Positions 24,024 through 32,146 of a DNA stretch of 64,000 nt are shown here, piece after piece. The notes under the pieces were generated by a model that did no database searches, had not been told where the DNA came from, and saw only the letters and a program-made list of their open reading frames with translations. The stretch's first letter is position 1, and each line of letters starts with the position of its first letter. Position numbers and translations under genes: made by a program. Source of the stretch: Clostridiales bacterium (GTDB lineage Bacteria; Bacillota; Clostridia; Oscillospirales; Oscillospiraceae); contig JAHZBA010000003.1 in the NCBI GenBank assembly GCA_019423635.1, forward strand, positions 1-64,000. The letters run 5' to 3'.

Positions 24024-24571
24024 GACTTCCTCACCTCCAGACTTTTCAGCACGACTCCGGCCAAAGCCGCCGTAATGACAAACCAAACCGGAGACAGGTT
24101 CAAAAACACGCTTCCGGCCAGAACCAGCAGAAAGATCGCGGCTGTCCGCTTGTCCACCACGGACTTTTTCAGCAGCTTGATTACCGCATTGATAATCAAA
24201 ACGCACACGCACACCTGAATCCCGGCAAAGGCGTTCTGCACCCACGAGAGATAGGAGAAGTTGATAATCAACCCCGCCAGAACGGAGAGGATCACAATGG
24301 AGGGAAACACCACGCCCAGCGTCGCAATGATGCCGCCGGCCACGCCGCTCAGCTTCTGTCCGATGAAGGTGGCGACGTTGACGGCAATGATTCCCGGCGT
24401 ACACTGGCTGAGGGCGTAGTAGTCCGTCAGCTCCTCCTCCGTCGCCCACCGCTTGGCCTCCACAATCTCTCTCTGGAGAATGGGCAGCATCGCCACGCCG
24501 CCGCCAAAGGTCATGACTCCCACTTTGGCAAAGGTCCAAAAGAGCTCCCAGAGTTGTTTCAATGCAATCAC
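24020..24571 (-). CDS. Chromate transporter half-protein A
   Basis: 183 residues, the partner CHR domain: LFWTFAKVGVMTFGGGVAML, DYYALSQCTPGIIAVNVATF, and PSIVILSVLAGLIINFSYLS. It begins three bases after birA and overlaps the second half gene, so the three are one transcript. The operon has no obvious metal-responsive regulator. Confidence 0.88.
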   Translation of the reverse strand: MIALKQLWELFWTFAKVGVMTFGGGVAMLPILQREIVEAKRWATEEELTDYYALSQCTPGIIAVNVATFIGQKLSGVAGGIIATLGVVFPSIVILSVLAGLIINFSYLSWVQNAFAGIQVCVCVLIINAVIKLLKKSVVDKRTAAIFLLVLAGSVFLNLSPVWFVITAALAGVVLKSLEVRKS

Positions 24572-24574
24572 TCC

Positions 24575-25363
24575 CTATTCCAAATATCCATAGAGACCGC
24601 GGACGGAGACCTCTCCGGAGCGGACGGTCCTCTCTGTGCCGTCGTCTGTCCGGACGATCAGGCCAAATTCCCCGTCGATACCTACAGCGGCAGCGGTCTC
24701 CCGCCTGCCGTCCGGAAACAGCAGCTGCACCTGCCTGCCAAGATTCACACAATCCCGCCGGTAAGCGGCCAGATACGCCGCGAGATCCCCAGCCAGGAGC
24801 GCCTGGTACATCCGGTCCAGCGCCTCCAAAAGCGCCGCCGCCAACGCGCCGCGGGACACCGGATGCCCCAGCTCCGCGGCCAGGGAGGTGGCCATCTCCG
24901 CCACCTCCGGGGAGAAGTCCCCAGGCGACTGCAGCACATTGACGCCGATCCCCAGCACCAGGGCGCCGCCGCTCATCTCCGTCAAAATCCCGCTGAGCTT
25001 TCTGCCCCCCAGCACCGGGTCGTTGGGCCACTTCAGCCCCGGACGGATGCCGCAGATTCGCTCCACCGCCTCGCACAGGGCGACCCCCGCCAGCGCGGTC
25101 ACCGGCAGCAGCCGCTCCGCAGGAAGGCTTGGCCGGAGTATCACTGTCATGTAAATTCCCTTGTCACGCGGGGATTGAAAGGTTCGCTCCATCCGCCCCC
25201 GGCCCGCCGTCTGGCAGCCGGCCATCACCACCGTACCCTCCGGCGCACCCTCCCGGGCCAGCTGCTTGGCGTAGGTGTTGGTGGAACCGATCTCCTCAAA
25301 ATACAGCAGCTCCCGGCCCACCAGGGCCGTGGGCCGGAGAAGGCTTCGAATCTCCTGCTCCAT
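24575..25363 (-). CDS. birA: Biotin--[acetyl-CoA-carboxylase] ligase, class I (no DNA-binding domain)
   Basis: 262 residues. It attaches biotin to Lys of biotin carrier domains through biotinyl-AMP. EEIGSTNTYAKQLA, the biotin loop GRGRMERTFQSPRDKGIYM, GLKWPNDPVLGGRKLSGIL and GIGVNVLQSP are in order, with a C-terminal SH3-like domain. The N-terminal helix-turn-helix of class II BirA is missing, so it is not a repressor. A local client is the biotin carrier at 6870. The loop has Glu-Arg where many family members have Gly-Arg. Confidence 0.93.
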   Translation of the reverse strand: MEQEIRSLLRPTALVGRELLYFEEIGSTNTYAKQLAREGAPEGTVVMAGCQTAGRGRMERTFQSPRDKGIYMTVILRPSLPAERLLPVTALAGVALCEAVERICGIRPGLKWPNDPVLGGRKLSGILTEMSGGALVLGIGVNVLQSPGDFSPEVAEMATSLAAELGHPVSRGALAAALLEALDRMYQALLAGDLAAYLAAYRRDCVNLGRQVQLLFPDGRRETAAAVGIDGEFGLIVRTDDGTERTVRSGEVSVRGLYGYLE

Positions 25364-25523
25364 GGGTGTCCCCCTTTATGAGGTTCCATCCGGTTCGCAA
25401 ACAGGCTGCAATCAATCAAAGGGCTGCATTTGGGTTTCGCGGGAGATCCGGCGGATTTTCCACGCCGGTACGCCTCCGGCCCGCTGATGGAAACCGTGTG
25501 AATTTAGCTTTTCAGCGCTGTTT

Positions 25524-25552
25524 ACTATACCACATTTTTCTGCGGATGTAAA
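25524..25552 (-). promoter_or_regulatory. Promoter of birA
   Basis: Minus-strand TTTACA (25552-25547), 17-bp spacer and TATAGT (25529-25524). The leader to birA is about 155 bases with no gene. Confidence 0.8.
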
Positions 25553-25576
25553 CCGCCCGGCCTAAGCCGGGCGGTC
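25551..25576 (-). terminator. Terminator of the nhaC-like gene
   Basis: ACCGCCCGGC / GCCGGGCGGT around TTAG, followed by TTTAC on the minus strand; it overlaps the birA -35. Confidence 0.75.
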
Positions 25577-25593
25577 ACATCTGTCACAAAGAT

Positions 25594-27339
25594 TCAGGCG
25601 GCTTTGCGGCCGGGCATCTGCCTGATGCACAAGAGGACTGCCAGCATCAGCACAATGCCGACAGGCAGGGCGATGAGACCCGACGCTCCCACATGGACCA
25701 GAATGCCGGCCACAAGGTACGTGACACCGGAGACCACCGCGCAGGCAATGGCGTAGGGCAGCTGCGTGGACACATGGTTCACGTGGTCGCACTGGGCGCC
25801 GGCGGAGGCCATGATGGTGGTGTCGGAGATGGGGGAGCAGTGGTCGCCGCAGACCGCACCGGCCATGCAGGCGGAGATGCAGACGATGGCCATGGGGTTA
25901 TCCATGGAGAACACGTTCTGCACAATGGGGATCAGGATACCGAAGGTGCCCCAGGAGGTGCCGGTGGCGAAGGCCAGCAGACAGCCGATGACAAACACGA
26001 TGACCGGCAGCAGCATCTGCACGCCGGTGGCGGAGGTCCGCACGAAGTCCCGGACAAAATACTTGGCTCCCAGGGAGTCGGTCATGCCCTTCAGGCTCCA
26101 GGCAAAGGTCAGAATCAAAATGGCGGGGACCATGGCCTTAAATCCCTCGGGGATGCAGCCCATCATGTCCCGGAAGCTCATGGACCGGCGGAACTGATAA
26201 TAGATGAACGCTACCACCAGCGCAAAGGCGGAGCCCAGCATCAGACCCACGGAGGCGTCGGAGTTGGAGAAGGCCGTGATGAAGCCCTCGCCGGAGAAGA
26301 AGCCGCCGGAGTAGATCATGCCGATCACGCAGAACACCACCAGTACCACCACCGGGAATACCAGATCCAGTACGGTTCCCTTGTCCTCGGTCACCTCCGC
26401 CTCCGCGGCGGCATAGGGGTTGGTGCCGGAGAACAGATCGCCCTTCTCCCGGGCGTTCCTCTCAAAGCGCTCCATGGGGCCGAAGTCCACCTTCAACACC
26501 ACCAGACCGATCATCATCACAATGGTCAGCAGCGCGTAATAATTATAGGGAATCGCCCGCAGGAAGAGGTTAAAGCCCTGGCCGTCCTCGGCAAAGCCCG
26601 CCACGGCGGCGGCCCAGGAGCTGATGGGGGCAATGATGCACACCGGGGCGGCGGTGGCGTCGATGATGTAGGCCAGCTTGGCCCGGGAGATGTTGTGCTT
26701 GTCGGTAATGGGGCGCATGACGCTGCCGACGGTCAGGCAGTTGAAATAGTCGTCAATGAAAATCAGGCAGCCCAGCAGGATGGAGGAGAGCTGCGCGCCC
26801 ACCCGGGACTTGATATGGACCTTGGCCCAGCGGCCGAAGGCGGCGGAGCCGCCGGCCTTGTTCATCAGGCACACCATGGTGCCCAGGATCACCAGGAAGA
26901 TCAGAATGCCCATGTTGTAGCTGTCGGTGACGGAGGCCACGATGCCGTCGTTGAACACATGGAGAACCGTCGCCTCAAAGGTGAAGTTCGCATACAGCAG
27001 TCCGCCCACCAGGATACCGACGAACAAAGAGCTGTACACCTCCTTGGTAATCAGCGCCAGGGCAATGGCGATGATGGGAGGCAGCAGGGACCAGAAGGTG
27101 TTGAAAAACCGGGTGGGAGACTCCACATAGCCCGTGCCGCCGCAGGTGTCGCAGGGGATGGCCTCGCAGTCCTCGGACAGCACGACGCCCACCGCGCCGC
27201 AGTCGGGGCACTCGATCATCTTCGTGCCGCTGGCCTCGGTGGGGTCCTCTCCGGCGGCGAAGGCCGTGACGCTCAGTGCCCCGCACAGCAGGAACACCAC
27301 TGCCAGCAGCGGCAGCATCCGTCTTCTCAAGGTTTTCAT
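25594..27339 (-). CDS. NhaC-family transporter with secreted N-terminal zinc ribbon; predicted lysine permease
   Basis: 581 residues. A signal-like segment (1-30, MLPLLAVVFLLCGALSVTAF) is followed by a zinc ribbon, CPDC (44-47) and CDTCGGTGYV (63-72), resembling the CxxCxGxG motif of DnaJ. From about 79 the protein is a polytopic NhaC transporter (SSILLGCLIFIDDYFNCLTV, GDHCSPISDTTIMASAGA). NhaC means Na+/H+ antiport, but the gene follows a lysine riboswitch, and riboswitch-controlled NhaC members have been proposed as lysine transporters (LysW). Start at ATG 27339 behind GGAG, just after the attenuator. The ribbon would lie outside the membrane if the signal is used. Confidence 0.87.
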   Translation of the reverse strand: MKTLRRRMLPLLAVVFLLCGALSVTAFAAGEDPTEASGTKMIECPDCGAVGVVLSEDCEAIPCDTCGGTGYVESPTRFFNTFWSLLPPIIAIALALITKEVYSSLFVGILVGGLLYANFTFEATVLHVFNDGIVASVTDSYNMGILIFLVILGTMVCLMNKAGGSAAFGRWAKVHIKSRVGAQLSSILLGCLIFIDDYFNCLTVGSVMRPITDKHNISRAKLAYIIDATAAPVCIIAPISSWAAAVAGFAEDGQGFNLFLRAIPYNYYALLTIVMMIGLVVLKVDFGPMERFERNAREKGDLFSGTNPYAAAEAEVTEDKGTVLDLVFPVVVLVVFCVIGMIYSGGFFSGEGFITAFSNSDASVGLMLGSAFALVVAFIYYQFRRSMSFRDMMGCIPEGFKAMVPAILILTFAWSLKGMTDSLGAKYFVRDFVRTSATGVQMLLPVIVFVIGCLLAFATGTSWGTFGILIPIVQNVFSMDNPMAIVCISACMAGAVCGDHCSPISDTTIMASAGAQCDHVNHVSTQLPYAIACAVVSGVTYLVAGILVHVGASGLIALPVGIVLMLAVLLCIRQMPGRKAA

Positions 27340-27355
27340 TTCTCTCGCTCCAATC

Positions 27356-27386
27356 AAAAAGAAGTCATGACTTCTGTCATGACTTC
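27356..27386 (-). terminator. Attenuator terminator of lysine riboswitch 1
   Basis: Minus-strand GAAGTCATGAC pairs perfectly with GTCATGACTTC around AGAA, followed by TTTTT, only 17 bases before the transporter start. A competing hairpin, TTCATAC / GTATGAA (27384-27409), overlaps its 5' edge and is a candidate antiterminator. Confidence 0.9.
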
Positions 27387-27410
27387 ATACCAACACACCC
27401 TTGTATGAAT

Positions 27411-27580
27411 CCACGACAGCGCTCCGTCCCATCAGGGACGACAGTCCGTGGAATCTTTTCCCACGGCCCGGCTTCGGGTCTCCAGGCTGAGACGGACGAA
27501 ACCTCGGCGAAGGCCCCTTTCCATCTCCCCGGTGCCTGTCCATGGGGAGATGTACTCTTGACATCCGCGCCTCTATCATG
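27411..27580 (-). promoter_or_regulatory. Lysine riboswitch 1 (L-box) before the NhaC-like transporter
   Basis: The minus strand shows GATAGAGGCGCGGATG, the loop-E-like CAAGAGTA, GGAAAGGGGCCTTCGCCGAGG read as overlapping blocks, and CGGACTGTCG, all in L-box order. The ends CATGATAG and CTGTCGTG pair over eight bases as P1. Total about 170 bases. Confidence 0.88.
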
Positions 27581-27591
27581 CTTACTGTGAT

Positions 27592-27619
27592 ATTATAGGC
27601 CTGTTATCAGAAATGTCAA
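27592..27619 (-). promoter_or_regulatory. Promoter of lysine riboswitch 1
   Basis: Minus-strand TTGACA (27619-27614), 16-bp spacer and consensus TATAAT (27597-27592). Confidence 0.9.
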
Positions 27620-27686
27620 CTGTTTTCTCCTGTTTTTTCCGTTTTCGGAACTTTTTACAAAAACCCCTGATTCGCGGCAGAATTCA

Positions 27687-27715
27687 TGGACAAATCCGCG
27701 GAATCGTGCTATGAT
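27687..27715 (+). promoter_or_regulatory. Promoter of the DUF1275 gene
   Basis: TGGACA (27687-27692), 17-bp spacer and TATGAT (27710-27715). Confidence 0.65.
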
Positions 27716-27828
27716 GTCCAGCGGAAATTCACCAAACCGCACGGAAATCCCTGCAAAAGGCGGCTTTGCTCCGAGGCTCTGTCGGGCCTTTCAAAGGACA
27801 GCCGTCCGATCATTGAGGAGATGATGCA

Positions 27829-28578
27829 ATGTCTGAAGAACCCCTGGGCCGCGGGGCACGGCCCTACCGCCTTGTCTGCGAACGCCCCTGGCTCTACCAT
27901 GTTCTGACGGCTGTGGCCGGCTTTTTCGGCGCGTTCACCTACCTGCTGCGGGGCAATATCTTCTGCAACGCCCAGACCGGCAACGTGGTGCTGATGGGTC
28001 TGGCCCTTGGACAGGGCAACTGGGCCCACGCCGGGTACTACCTGATCCCCATCTCCGCCTACATCGCCGGGGCCTTCCTCTCAGAGCTCCTGCCGCCCCT
28101 CTTGAAGGGCCGCCTGCCGGTGCGCTGGGAGACGCTGCTCATTGCCGTGGAGGCCGCGGCGGCCCTGGTGCTGGGACTTCTGCCGGAATCCATGCCGGTG
28201 CAGATCTCCCAGGTGTCCATCAACTTCATCGCCTCCATGCAGTACAACACCTTCCGCCAGACCGACGGCTTCCCCGTGGCCACCACCTTCGCCACCAACC
28301 ATATCCGGCAGATCGGCGTGGGCCTGGCCCACGAGCTTCCCTTCCTCCGCGCCCCCGACGGCGCCCACCGCAAAAAGCTCCGGGCGCACCTCGCCATGTT
28401 GCTGTACTTCTTTGCCGGAACCGTGATTGGAACCGTCTGCTGCCGCCTGCTGCTGGGCAAGGCCATCTGGCTGACGATCCTGCCTCTGGGCGCAGTCTTC
28501 GCCGCCCTCCTTCGGGCGGATCTCACCACGGAGCGGGAGCTGCTGGAGCGCCCGCCCGCGGGACATACGTTTTCCTAA
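27829..28578 (+). CDS. YoaK-family (DUF1275) membrane protein
   Basis: 249 residues with about six membrane segments. AVAGFFGAFTYLLRGNIFCN, AQTGNVVLMGLALGQGNW and FATNHIRQIGVGL are the conserved DUF1275 blocks. Function is unknown; the family is widely spread and often annotated as a putative permease. Start at 27829 follows GAGGAG. It stands alone between the riboswitch promoter and a bidirectional terminator. Confidence 0.87.
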   Translation: MSEEPLGRGARPYRLVCERPWLYHVLTAVAGFFGAFTYLLRGNIFCNAQTGNVVLMGLALGQGNWAHAGYYLIPISAYIAGAFLSELLPPLLKGRLPVRWETLLIAVEAAAALVLGLLPESMPVQISQVSINFIASMQYNTFRQTDGFPVATTFATNHIRQIGVGLAHELPFLRAPDGAHRKKLRAHLAMLLYFFAGTVIGTVCCRLLLGKAIWLTILPLGAVFAALLRADLTTERELLERPPAGHTFS

Positions 28579-28644
28579 GGTCCAGAGGACCCCGCGGGTC
28601 TCCGCTCTCTTGCCGGAAAGATGGAATCCACCCCAATTGCACGC

Positions 28645-28673
28645 AAGGGAGCACCGGTTCGGTGCTCCCTTTG
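28645..28673. terminator. Bidirectional terminator
   Basis: AAGGGAGCACCG / CGGTGCTCCCTT with TTC in the loop, between the convergent DUF1275 and DUF523 transcription units. Confidence 0.85.
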
Positions 28674-28717
28674 AAAAACGGTACCCATCGCCGCATCCCG
28701 GCCATGGGTACCGTCCT

Positions 28718-29149
28718 TTATTTCAGCAGCTCCGGCAGCTGACTCTCCCCATAGATCAAAATGCCATGAGACGCCAGCAGCTCCGCCGTCACGCCATCCC
28801 CCGGAATCAGCGTTCTCGTAAAGGTCCCGTCATAGATCTCCCCCCGGCCGCAGGAGGGGCTGCGCTCTTTCAGCACCGCCGCCCGGCACCCGAATAGTTT
28901 ACATAACGCCAGCGACGCCTCCGCGCCCCGCCGGTAGGCCGCCGTCACGTCGGAGCCCTCCCGGGAGACCACTCTGCTCCCCTGCCGCTCGGCAGGGGGC
29001 CGGGGGGTGGGCAGTCCTCCCAGCTGCTCCGGACACACCGGCACCAGCTGGTGCCGCTCCAGCAGCGCGGCAATCCGCGGATCGGCCCTGGAGGCCCCGT
29101 CATACCGGCAGGGCGTCCCCAAAAGGCAGGCGGAGATCAAGACCCTCAT
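28718..29149 (-). CDS. DUF523 protein
   Basis: 143 residues, a full-length DUF523 domain: VLISACLLGTPCRYDG at the start, VPVCPEQLGGLPTPRPPAE, and AVLKERSPSCGRGEIYDG. The conserved Cys residues suggest a metal or sulfur chemistry role, but no activity is established. It overlaps the DUF3783 gene by four bases. Confidence 0.92.
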   Translation of the reverse strand: MRVLISACLLGTPCRYDGASRADPRIAALLERHQLVPVCPEQLGGLPTPRPPAERQGSRVVSREGSDVTAAYRRGAEASLALCKLFGCRAAVLKERSPSCGRGEIYDGTFTRTLIPGDGVTAELLASHGILIYGESQLPELLK

Positions 29150-29520
29150 GACCGTCTCCCCTCTGTCGCCTGCCGCTCCCGCCAGAGCTCCTCGTATAGT
29201 TGCACAGCACTCCAGGAGCGGTTATGGTCCGTCAGCACCGCCTTCAGGCAGTCCGGACCGGCGCCGGCCTGACGCAGCGCCGGCAGCAGCGCGTCCAGCT
29301 GGTCCTGCAGATCACACAGCACCAGCATCCTCCCGCCCAGGGAGCCGCCGGCATAGGGGTGTCCTCCCCCGTCGTCCAGTCCCGCCAGCATCGCCAGGGA
29401 CTTGTTGTAATCCGACCGGGCCACCGGTACCAGCTCCGCGTCAAAGGGCCGGACGGCGGCCTCCAGGGCCAGAATCTGCAGCAGGGAATCAAATCCAAAC
29501 AGCAGCAGCTTTCCGCTCAT
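29146..29520 (-). CDS. DUF3783 protein
   Basis: 124 residues. MSGKLLLFGFDSLL begins a small alpha/beta domain and the segment MLVLCDLQDQLDALLPALRQ followed by LKAVLTDHNRSWSAVQLYEE fits DUF3783, of unknown function. It lies between the NUDIX gene (28 bases upstream) and DUF523, in one minus-strand transcript. Confidence 0.7.
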   Translation of the reverse strand: MSGKLLLFGFDSLLQILALEAAVRPFDAELVPVARSDYNKSLAMLAGLDDGGGHPYAGGSLGGRMLVLCDLQDQLDALLPALRQAGAGPDCLKAVLTDHNRSWSAVQLYEELWRERQATEGRRS

Positions 29521-29548
29521 CAGAATTCCTCCGTTTCCTTGCCGGTAT

Positions 29549-30016
29549 TCAAACCACGCGTCTTCCGTTCAGTACCGCCAGCACCAGCCGCTCTCCCTCG
29601 TATTGGAGCTTCAGCGAGAAAAACGGCGCGTCGGTATCCAGCAGCTTCAAAAACAGCTTGTCCCCCTCCCACAGCGGCAGGGACAGCAGCTCCCTCTTTT
29701 TGATCCAGGCCAGCTCCCCCTCGTCGCAGGGATGGGGCTCCCCGGTCCAGCCGGAAGCGGTGAAGAGGTGCATATACTCCGTGGGCCACTGATCGGAGAC
29801 AAAGGTCACCAGCCCGCGATAGCGGTAGTCCGTCAGCGTCAGGCCTGTCTCCTCCCAGGTCTCCCGCAAAAGGCAGTCCTCCGGACTCTCCCCGTCCTGA
29901 AACTTCCCTCCCACGCCGATCCACTTGTCGCGGTTCAGATCGTGTTCCTTCTTCGTCCGGTGAAGCATCAGGTATTCGTCCCCCCGCTCCAGGTAGCACA
30001 GGGTGGTGTTCAGCAT
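29549..30016 (-). CDS. NUDIX hydrolase, 8-oxo-dGTP diphosphatase type
   Basis: 155 residues. The NUDIX box runs from GGKFQDGESPEDCLLRETWE into EETGL, with all the metal-binding Glu residues. N-terminal LNTTLCYLERGDEYLMLHRT and WIGVGGK match MutT/YtkD-type enzymes that cleanse oxidised nucleotides; other NDP-X substrates cannot be excluded. The start at 30016 lies seven bases after GGGGAG; an ATG at 30040 overlaps the -10 and is rejected. Confidence 0.9.
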   Translation of the reverse strand: MLNTTLCYLERGDEYLMLHRTKKEHDLNRDKWIGVGGKFQDGESPEDCLLRETWEETGLTLTDYRYRGLVTFVSDQWPTEYMHLFTASGWTGEPHPCDEGELAWIKKRELLSLPLWEGDKLFLKLLDTDAPFFSLKLQYEGERLVLAVLNGRRVV

Positions 30017-30287
30017 CAGGCATCTCCCCTTTTCGGTCATTATACCTGATCTTTGGCAAAAAGAAAAGCCCTGTCTTCCACAAAATGACAAATTTGCAGG
30101 GCGTTGTCTCAAGTTTAGCAGAAAAATATGTAAATCATTCGTGCAAAAGCTGGAATGATCCGTCCATTTGGCACAAAATCCGTAGAATTCACAAATTTTT
30201 TTACTTTTGGGGTGCGGTCATCTGTTCCTGCATTTCCCGTGTCCCGGCTTCGGCACACAACGAGTTATAAATATTTCACATCTCATA

Positions 30288-30316
30288 TTGACAACCTCGG
30301 TGTGAAGTGATATATT
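30288..30316 (+). promoter_or_regulatory. Promoter of the second HTH/membrane pair
   Basis: TTGACA (30288-30293), 17-bp spacer and TATATT (30311-30316). Confidence 0.85.
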
Positions 30317-30322
30317 TATCAC
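30307..30322. promoter_or_regulatory. Operator overlapping the -10
   Basis: GTGATA-TATT-TATCAC perfect inverted repeat covering the -10 hexamer. Further half-sites (TTCACATC near 30275 and TATCACAC near 30342) flank it, as expected for autorepression by the HTH protein encoded downstream. Confidence 0.7.
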
Positions 30323-30362
30323 ATCGCAGAAGTTAAAAATATATCACACGGAGGAAGGAACG

Positions 30363-30767
30363 ATGCAGTCAAAAGTCACTTTAAGAGAACTGGTGGGGAG
30401 AAAAATCATCTATGCGGTCCTTCTGGTCGTCTATTATTGGATGTGGGCCAGGCGGGATTGGCAGGATTACTATGTGACCATCCAGAATGCGGTGGTCGTA
30501 TTCACCGTGATATTTTTCGCCCTGCAAGCAAAGCGCATTTTTCGCTACAGCAAGGAGGAAAAGGACGAGCTGGCAATCCAAAATCTGCGCAGAACCGACG
30601 CAATCGCGTTGAAAATCATGGTGGCCGCCGCGGTTGTCATCGCCTTCGCAGGCGGTGTCGCGGCCATAGACGGAAGAATGGCGGGCTATGCCCTCGTGGG
30701 AATGATACTCGTCCTGTCCGTGGTCCGATTTGTCCTGTTTTACATCATGGACAGCAAGGGAGTCTGA
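30363..30767 (+). CDS. Small membrane protein paired with an HTH regulator (second copy)
   Basis: 134 residues with four membrane helices (about 14-30, 40-58, 82-102 and 106-125) and a charged middle (RYSKEEKDELAIQNLRR). No named family is recognised. GGAGGAAGGA precedes the start. Base composition is visibly lower in G+C than its neighbours, and together with the next gene it may be an acquired module. The gene order is the reverse of the pair at 15141-15783. Confidence 0.78.
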   Translation: MQSKVTLRELVGRKIIYAVLLVVYYWMWARRDWQDYYVTIQNAVVVFTVIFFALQAKRIFRYSKEEKDELAIQNLRRTDAIALKIMVAAAVVIAFAGGVAAIDGRMAGYALVGMILVLSVVRFVLFYIMDSKGV

Positions 30768-30768
30768 T

Positions 30769-30972
30769 ATGGCTCTTAAAACGAAGGTCAAAGAGTATCG
30801 GGAAAAAGCGGGATTAAAGCAGAGCGAACTGGCCGAGCTGGTACACGCCAGACGCGAGACGATTGTGCATCTGGAAAACGGAAGGTACAATCCGTCCCTG
30901 AAGCTGGCCATGGACATTGCAAAGGTCTTTCACGTGGCGGTGGAGGAGCTGTTTGAATTCACGGAGGACTGA
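30769..30972 (+). CDS. Xre-family HTH regulator (second copy)
   Basis: 67 residues, one helix-turn-helix: KEYREKAGLKQSELAELV, RRETIVHLENGRYNPSLKLA, ending AVEELFEFTED. It starts one base after the membrane-protein stop. It shares the NPSL block and EEIF/EELF end with the HTH at 15568, so the two pairs are likely paralogous. Predicted to bind the palindrome over the promoter. Confidence 0.9.
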   Translation: MALKTKVKEYREKAGLKQSELAELVHARRETIVHLENGRYNPSLKLAMDIAKVFHVAVEELFEFTED

Positions 30973-31258
30973 CACCGGCAGCACCGGAAAGAATTCCCAC
31001 GAGTCAACAGACACCAGGCCGGGTAAATGTATCCGGTCCGCAGGGCGTGGCCACCGGGCACGCCGCGGACACACTGCCGCATCACGGCACGCCGAACCGC
31101 GGCCCAGGCCGGCTTCTCCTGGCCCCTTGGGCCCATGCACCTCCCTGCGCCCTGCAAATCATGGCCGTCATGAATTTTGATGATTGGTATGAACCGTGTG
31201 TGTTCGCAGGAGGTTTCCGGGAATCCGAGAGCTGATTTGAAATTTTTAAAAATTTTTC
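30973..31258. other. Intergenic region without recognisable genes
   Basis: Nothing supportable: reading frames on the minus strand here are compositional shadows. A TTTTTAAAAATTTTT tract (31243-31258) lies directly before the merR promoter. Confidence 0.5.
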
Positions 31259-31289
31259 TTGACCTTGACGCGGCGACAGCGTTTATACT
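31259..31289 (+). promoter_or_regulatory. MerR-type promoter with 19-bp spacer
   Basis: TTGACC (31259-31264), a 19-bp spacer and TATACT (31284-31289). The overlong spacer, with ACGC and GCGT arms inside, is the hallmark of promoters twisted open by MerR-family activators, suggesting autoregulation of the next gene. Confidence 0.75.
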
Positions 31290-31313
31290 CCATCCTGTCA
31301 GGGGGTGACGGCT

Positions 31314-32084
31314 ATGGAATACACCATCAAAGCACTGGCAGAGCTGGCCGGCGTGACGCCCAGGACCCTGCGCTGGTACGACCGGGAGGGCCTGCTGCGG
31401 CCCCTGCGGACCACAGAGGCCGGCTACCGCATCTACGGTCCGCCCCAGGTGGAGCGGCTTCAGACGATCCTGTTCTACCGGGAGCTGGGTCTGAGCCTGG
31501 CCGCCATCCGCGCACTTCTGGACGACCCCGCCTTTGACCGTCTCACGGCGCTGCAGAGCCATCTGACGGAGCTGACCAGGCGGCGGAACCATCTGGACGC
31601 CCTGATTTTGACGGTACAAAAGACCATCGACGCAGAACAAGGAGGAACGCATATGAGCGATCAGGAAAAATTTGAAGGCTTCAAGCGCCGGGCCGTAGAG
31701 GCCAACGAGGCAAAGTACGGAGAAGAGATCCGGGAGAAGTACGGCGATGCGGAGGTGGACCGGGCCAACGCCCGGGTCCTCTCCCTGACGGAGGAGGAAT
31801 ACACCCAGTGGAACGCTCTGGGGGCGGAGATTCTTGCCGCCCTGTCCGCGGCCGTCCAAGGGGAGGAGGACCCGGCGGGACCGGAGGGGCAGCGGATCGC
31901 CGCCCTCCACCGCCGGTGGCTCGCCTACTCCTGGGAGACCTATACCCCCGATGCCCACGCGGGCCTTGGACAGCTGTATACCGCTGACCCCAGATTTACC
32001 GCCTACTATGACCGGGAAACCCCCGGCTGCGCGGCCTTCCTACGGGATGCCATCGCGGCCTATGCAAAACCCGCCCGCGGCTGA
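31314..32084 (+). CDS. MerR-family regulator with TipAS ligand domain
   Basis: 256 residues. An N-terminal MerR winged helix (YTIKALAELAGVTPRTLRWY) and dimer coiled coil (to about residue 105) precede a TipAS domain (about 125-256, EKYGDAEVDRANARVLSLTE and the segment before the C-terminal GCAAFLRDAI). TipA proteins bind thiopeptides and other hydrophobic drugs and activate their own promoter. No resistance pump is adjacent, so the response may be drug sequestration by the regulator itself. The start at 31314 follows GGGGGTGA. Confidence 0.9.
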   Translation: MEYTIKALAELAGVTPRTLRWYDREGLLRPLRTTEAGYRIYGPPQVERLQTILFYRELGLSLAAIRALLDDPAFDRLTALQSHLTELTRRRNHLDALILTVQKTIDAEQGGTHMSDQEKFEGFKRRAVEANEAKYGEEIREKYGDAEVDRANARVLSLTEEEYTQWNALGAEILAALSAAVQGEEDPAGPEGQRIAALHRRWLAYSWETYTPDAHAGLGQLYTADPRFTAYYDRETPGCAAFLRDAIAAYAKPARG

Positions 32085-32098
32085 ACAAGGAAATCCGC

Positions 32099-32127
32099 TT
32101 GCCGCCCGCCTTTGTCTATGATAGAAT
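32099..32127 (+). promoter_or_regulatory. Promoter of the Smr-MGMT operon
   Basis: TTGCCG (32099-32104), 17-bp spacer and TAGAAT (32122-32127). Confidence 0.6.
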
Positions 32128-32146
32128 CTATCCCAGGGGTGAGAAC

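Larger units (their letters stand above)
30017..30362. other. AT-rich divergent intergenic region
   Basis: Apart from the NUDIX -10 (TATAAT at 30044-30039) and the promoter/operator of the next operon, I see no gene. A 61-codon plus-strand reading frame at 30085 lacks a ribosome site and family features. Confidence 0.6.

Noticed and set aside
25693..27408. 571-residue plus-strand open frame opposite the NhaC-like gene
   Set aside because: Antisense to the transporter and running into the riboswitch; no ribosome site and low-complexity His/Gly content.
30085..30270. 61-residue plus-strand frame between the NUDIX gene and the HTH pair
   Set aside because: No ribosome site or promoter, atypical composition, overlaps the region between two promoters.
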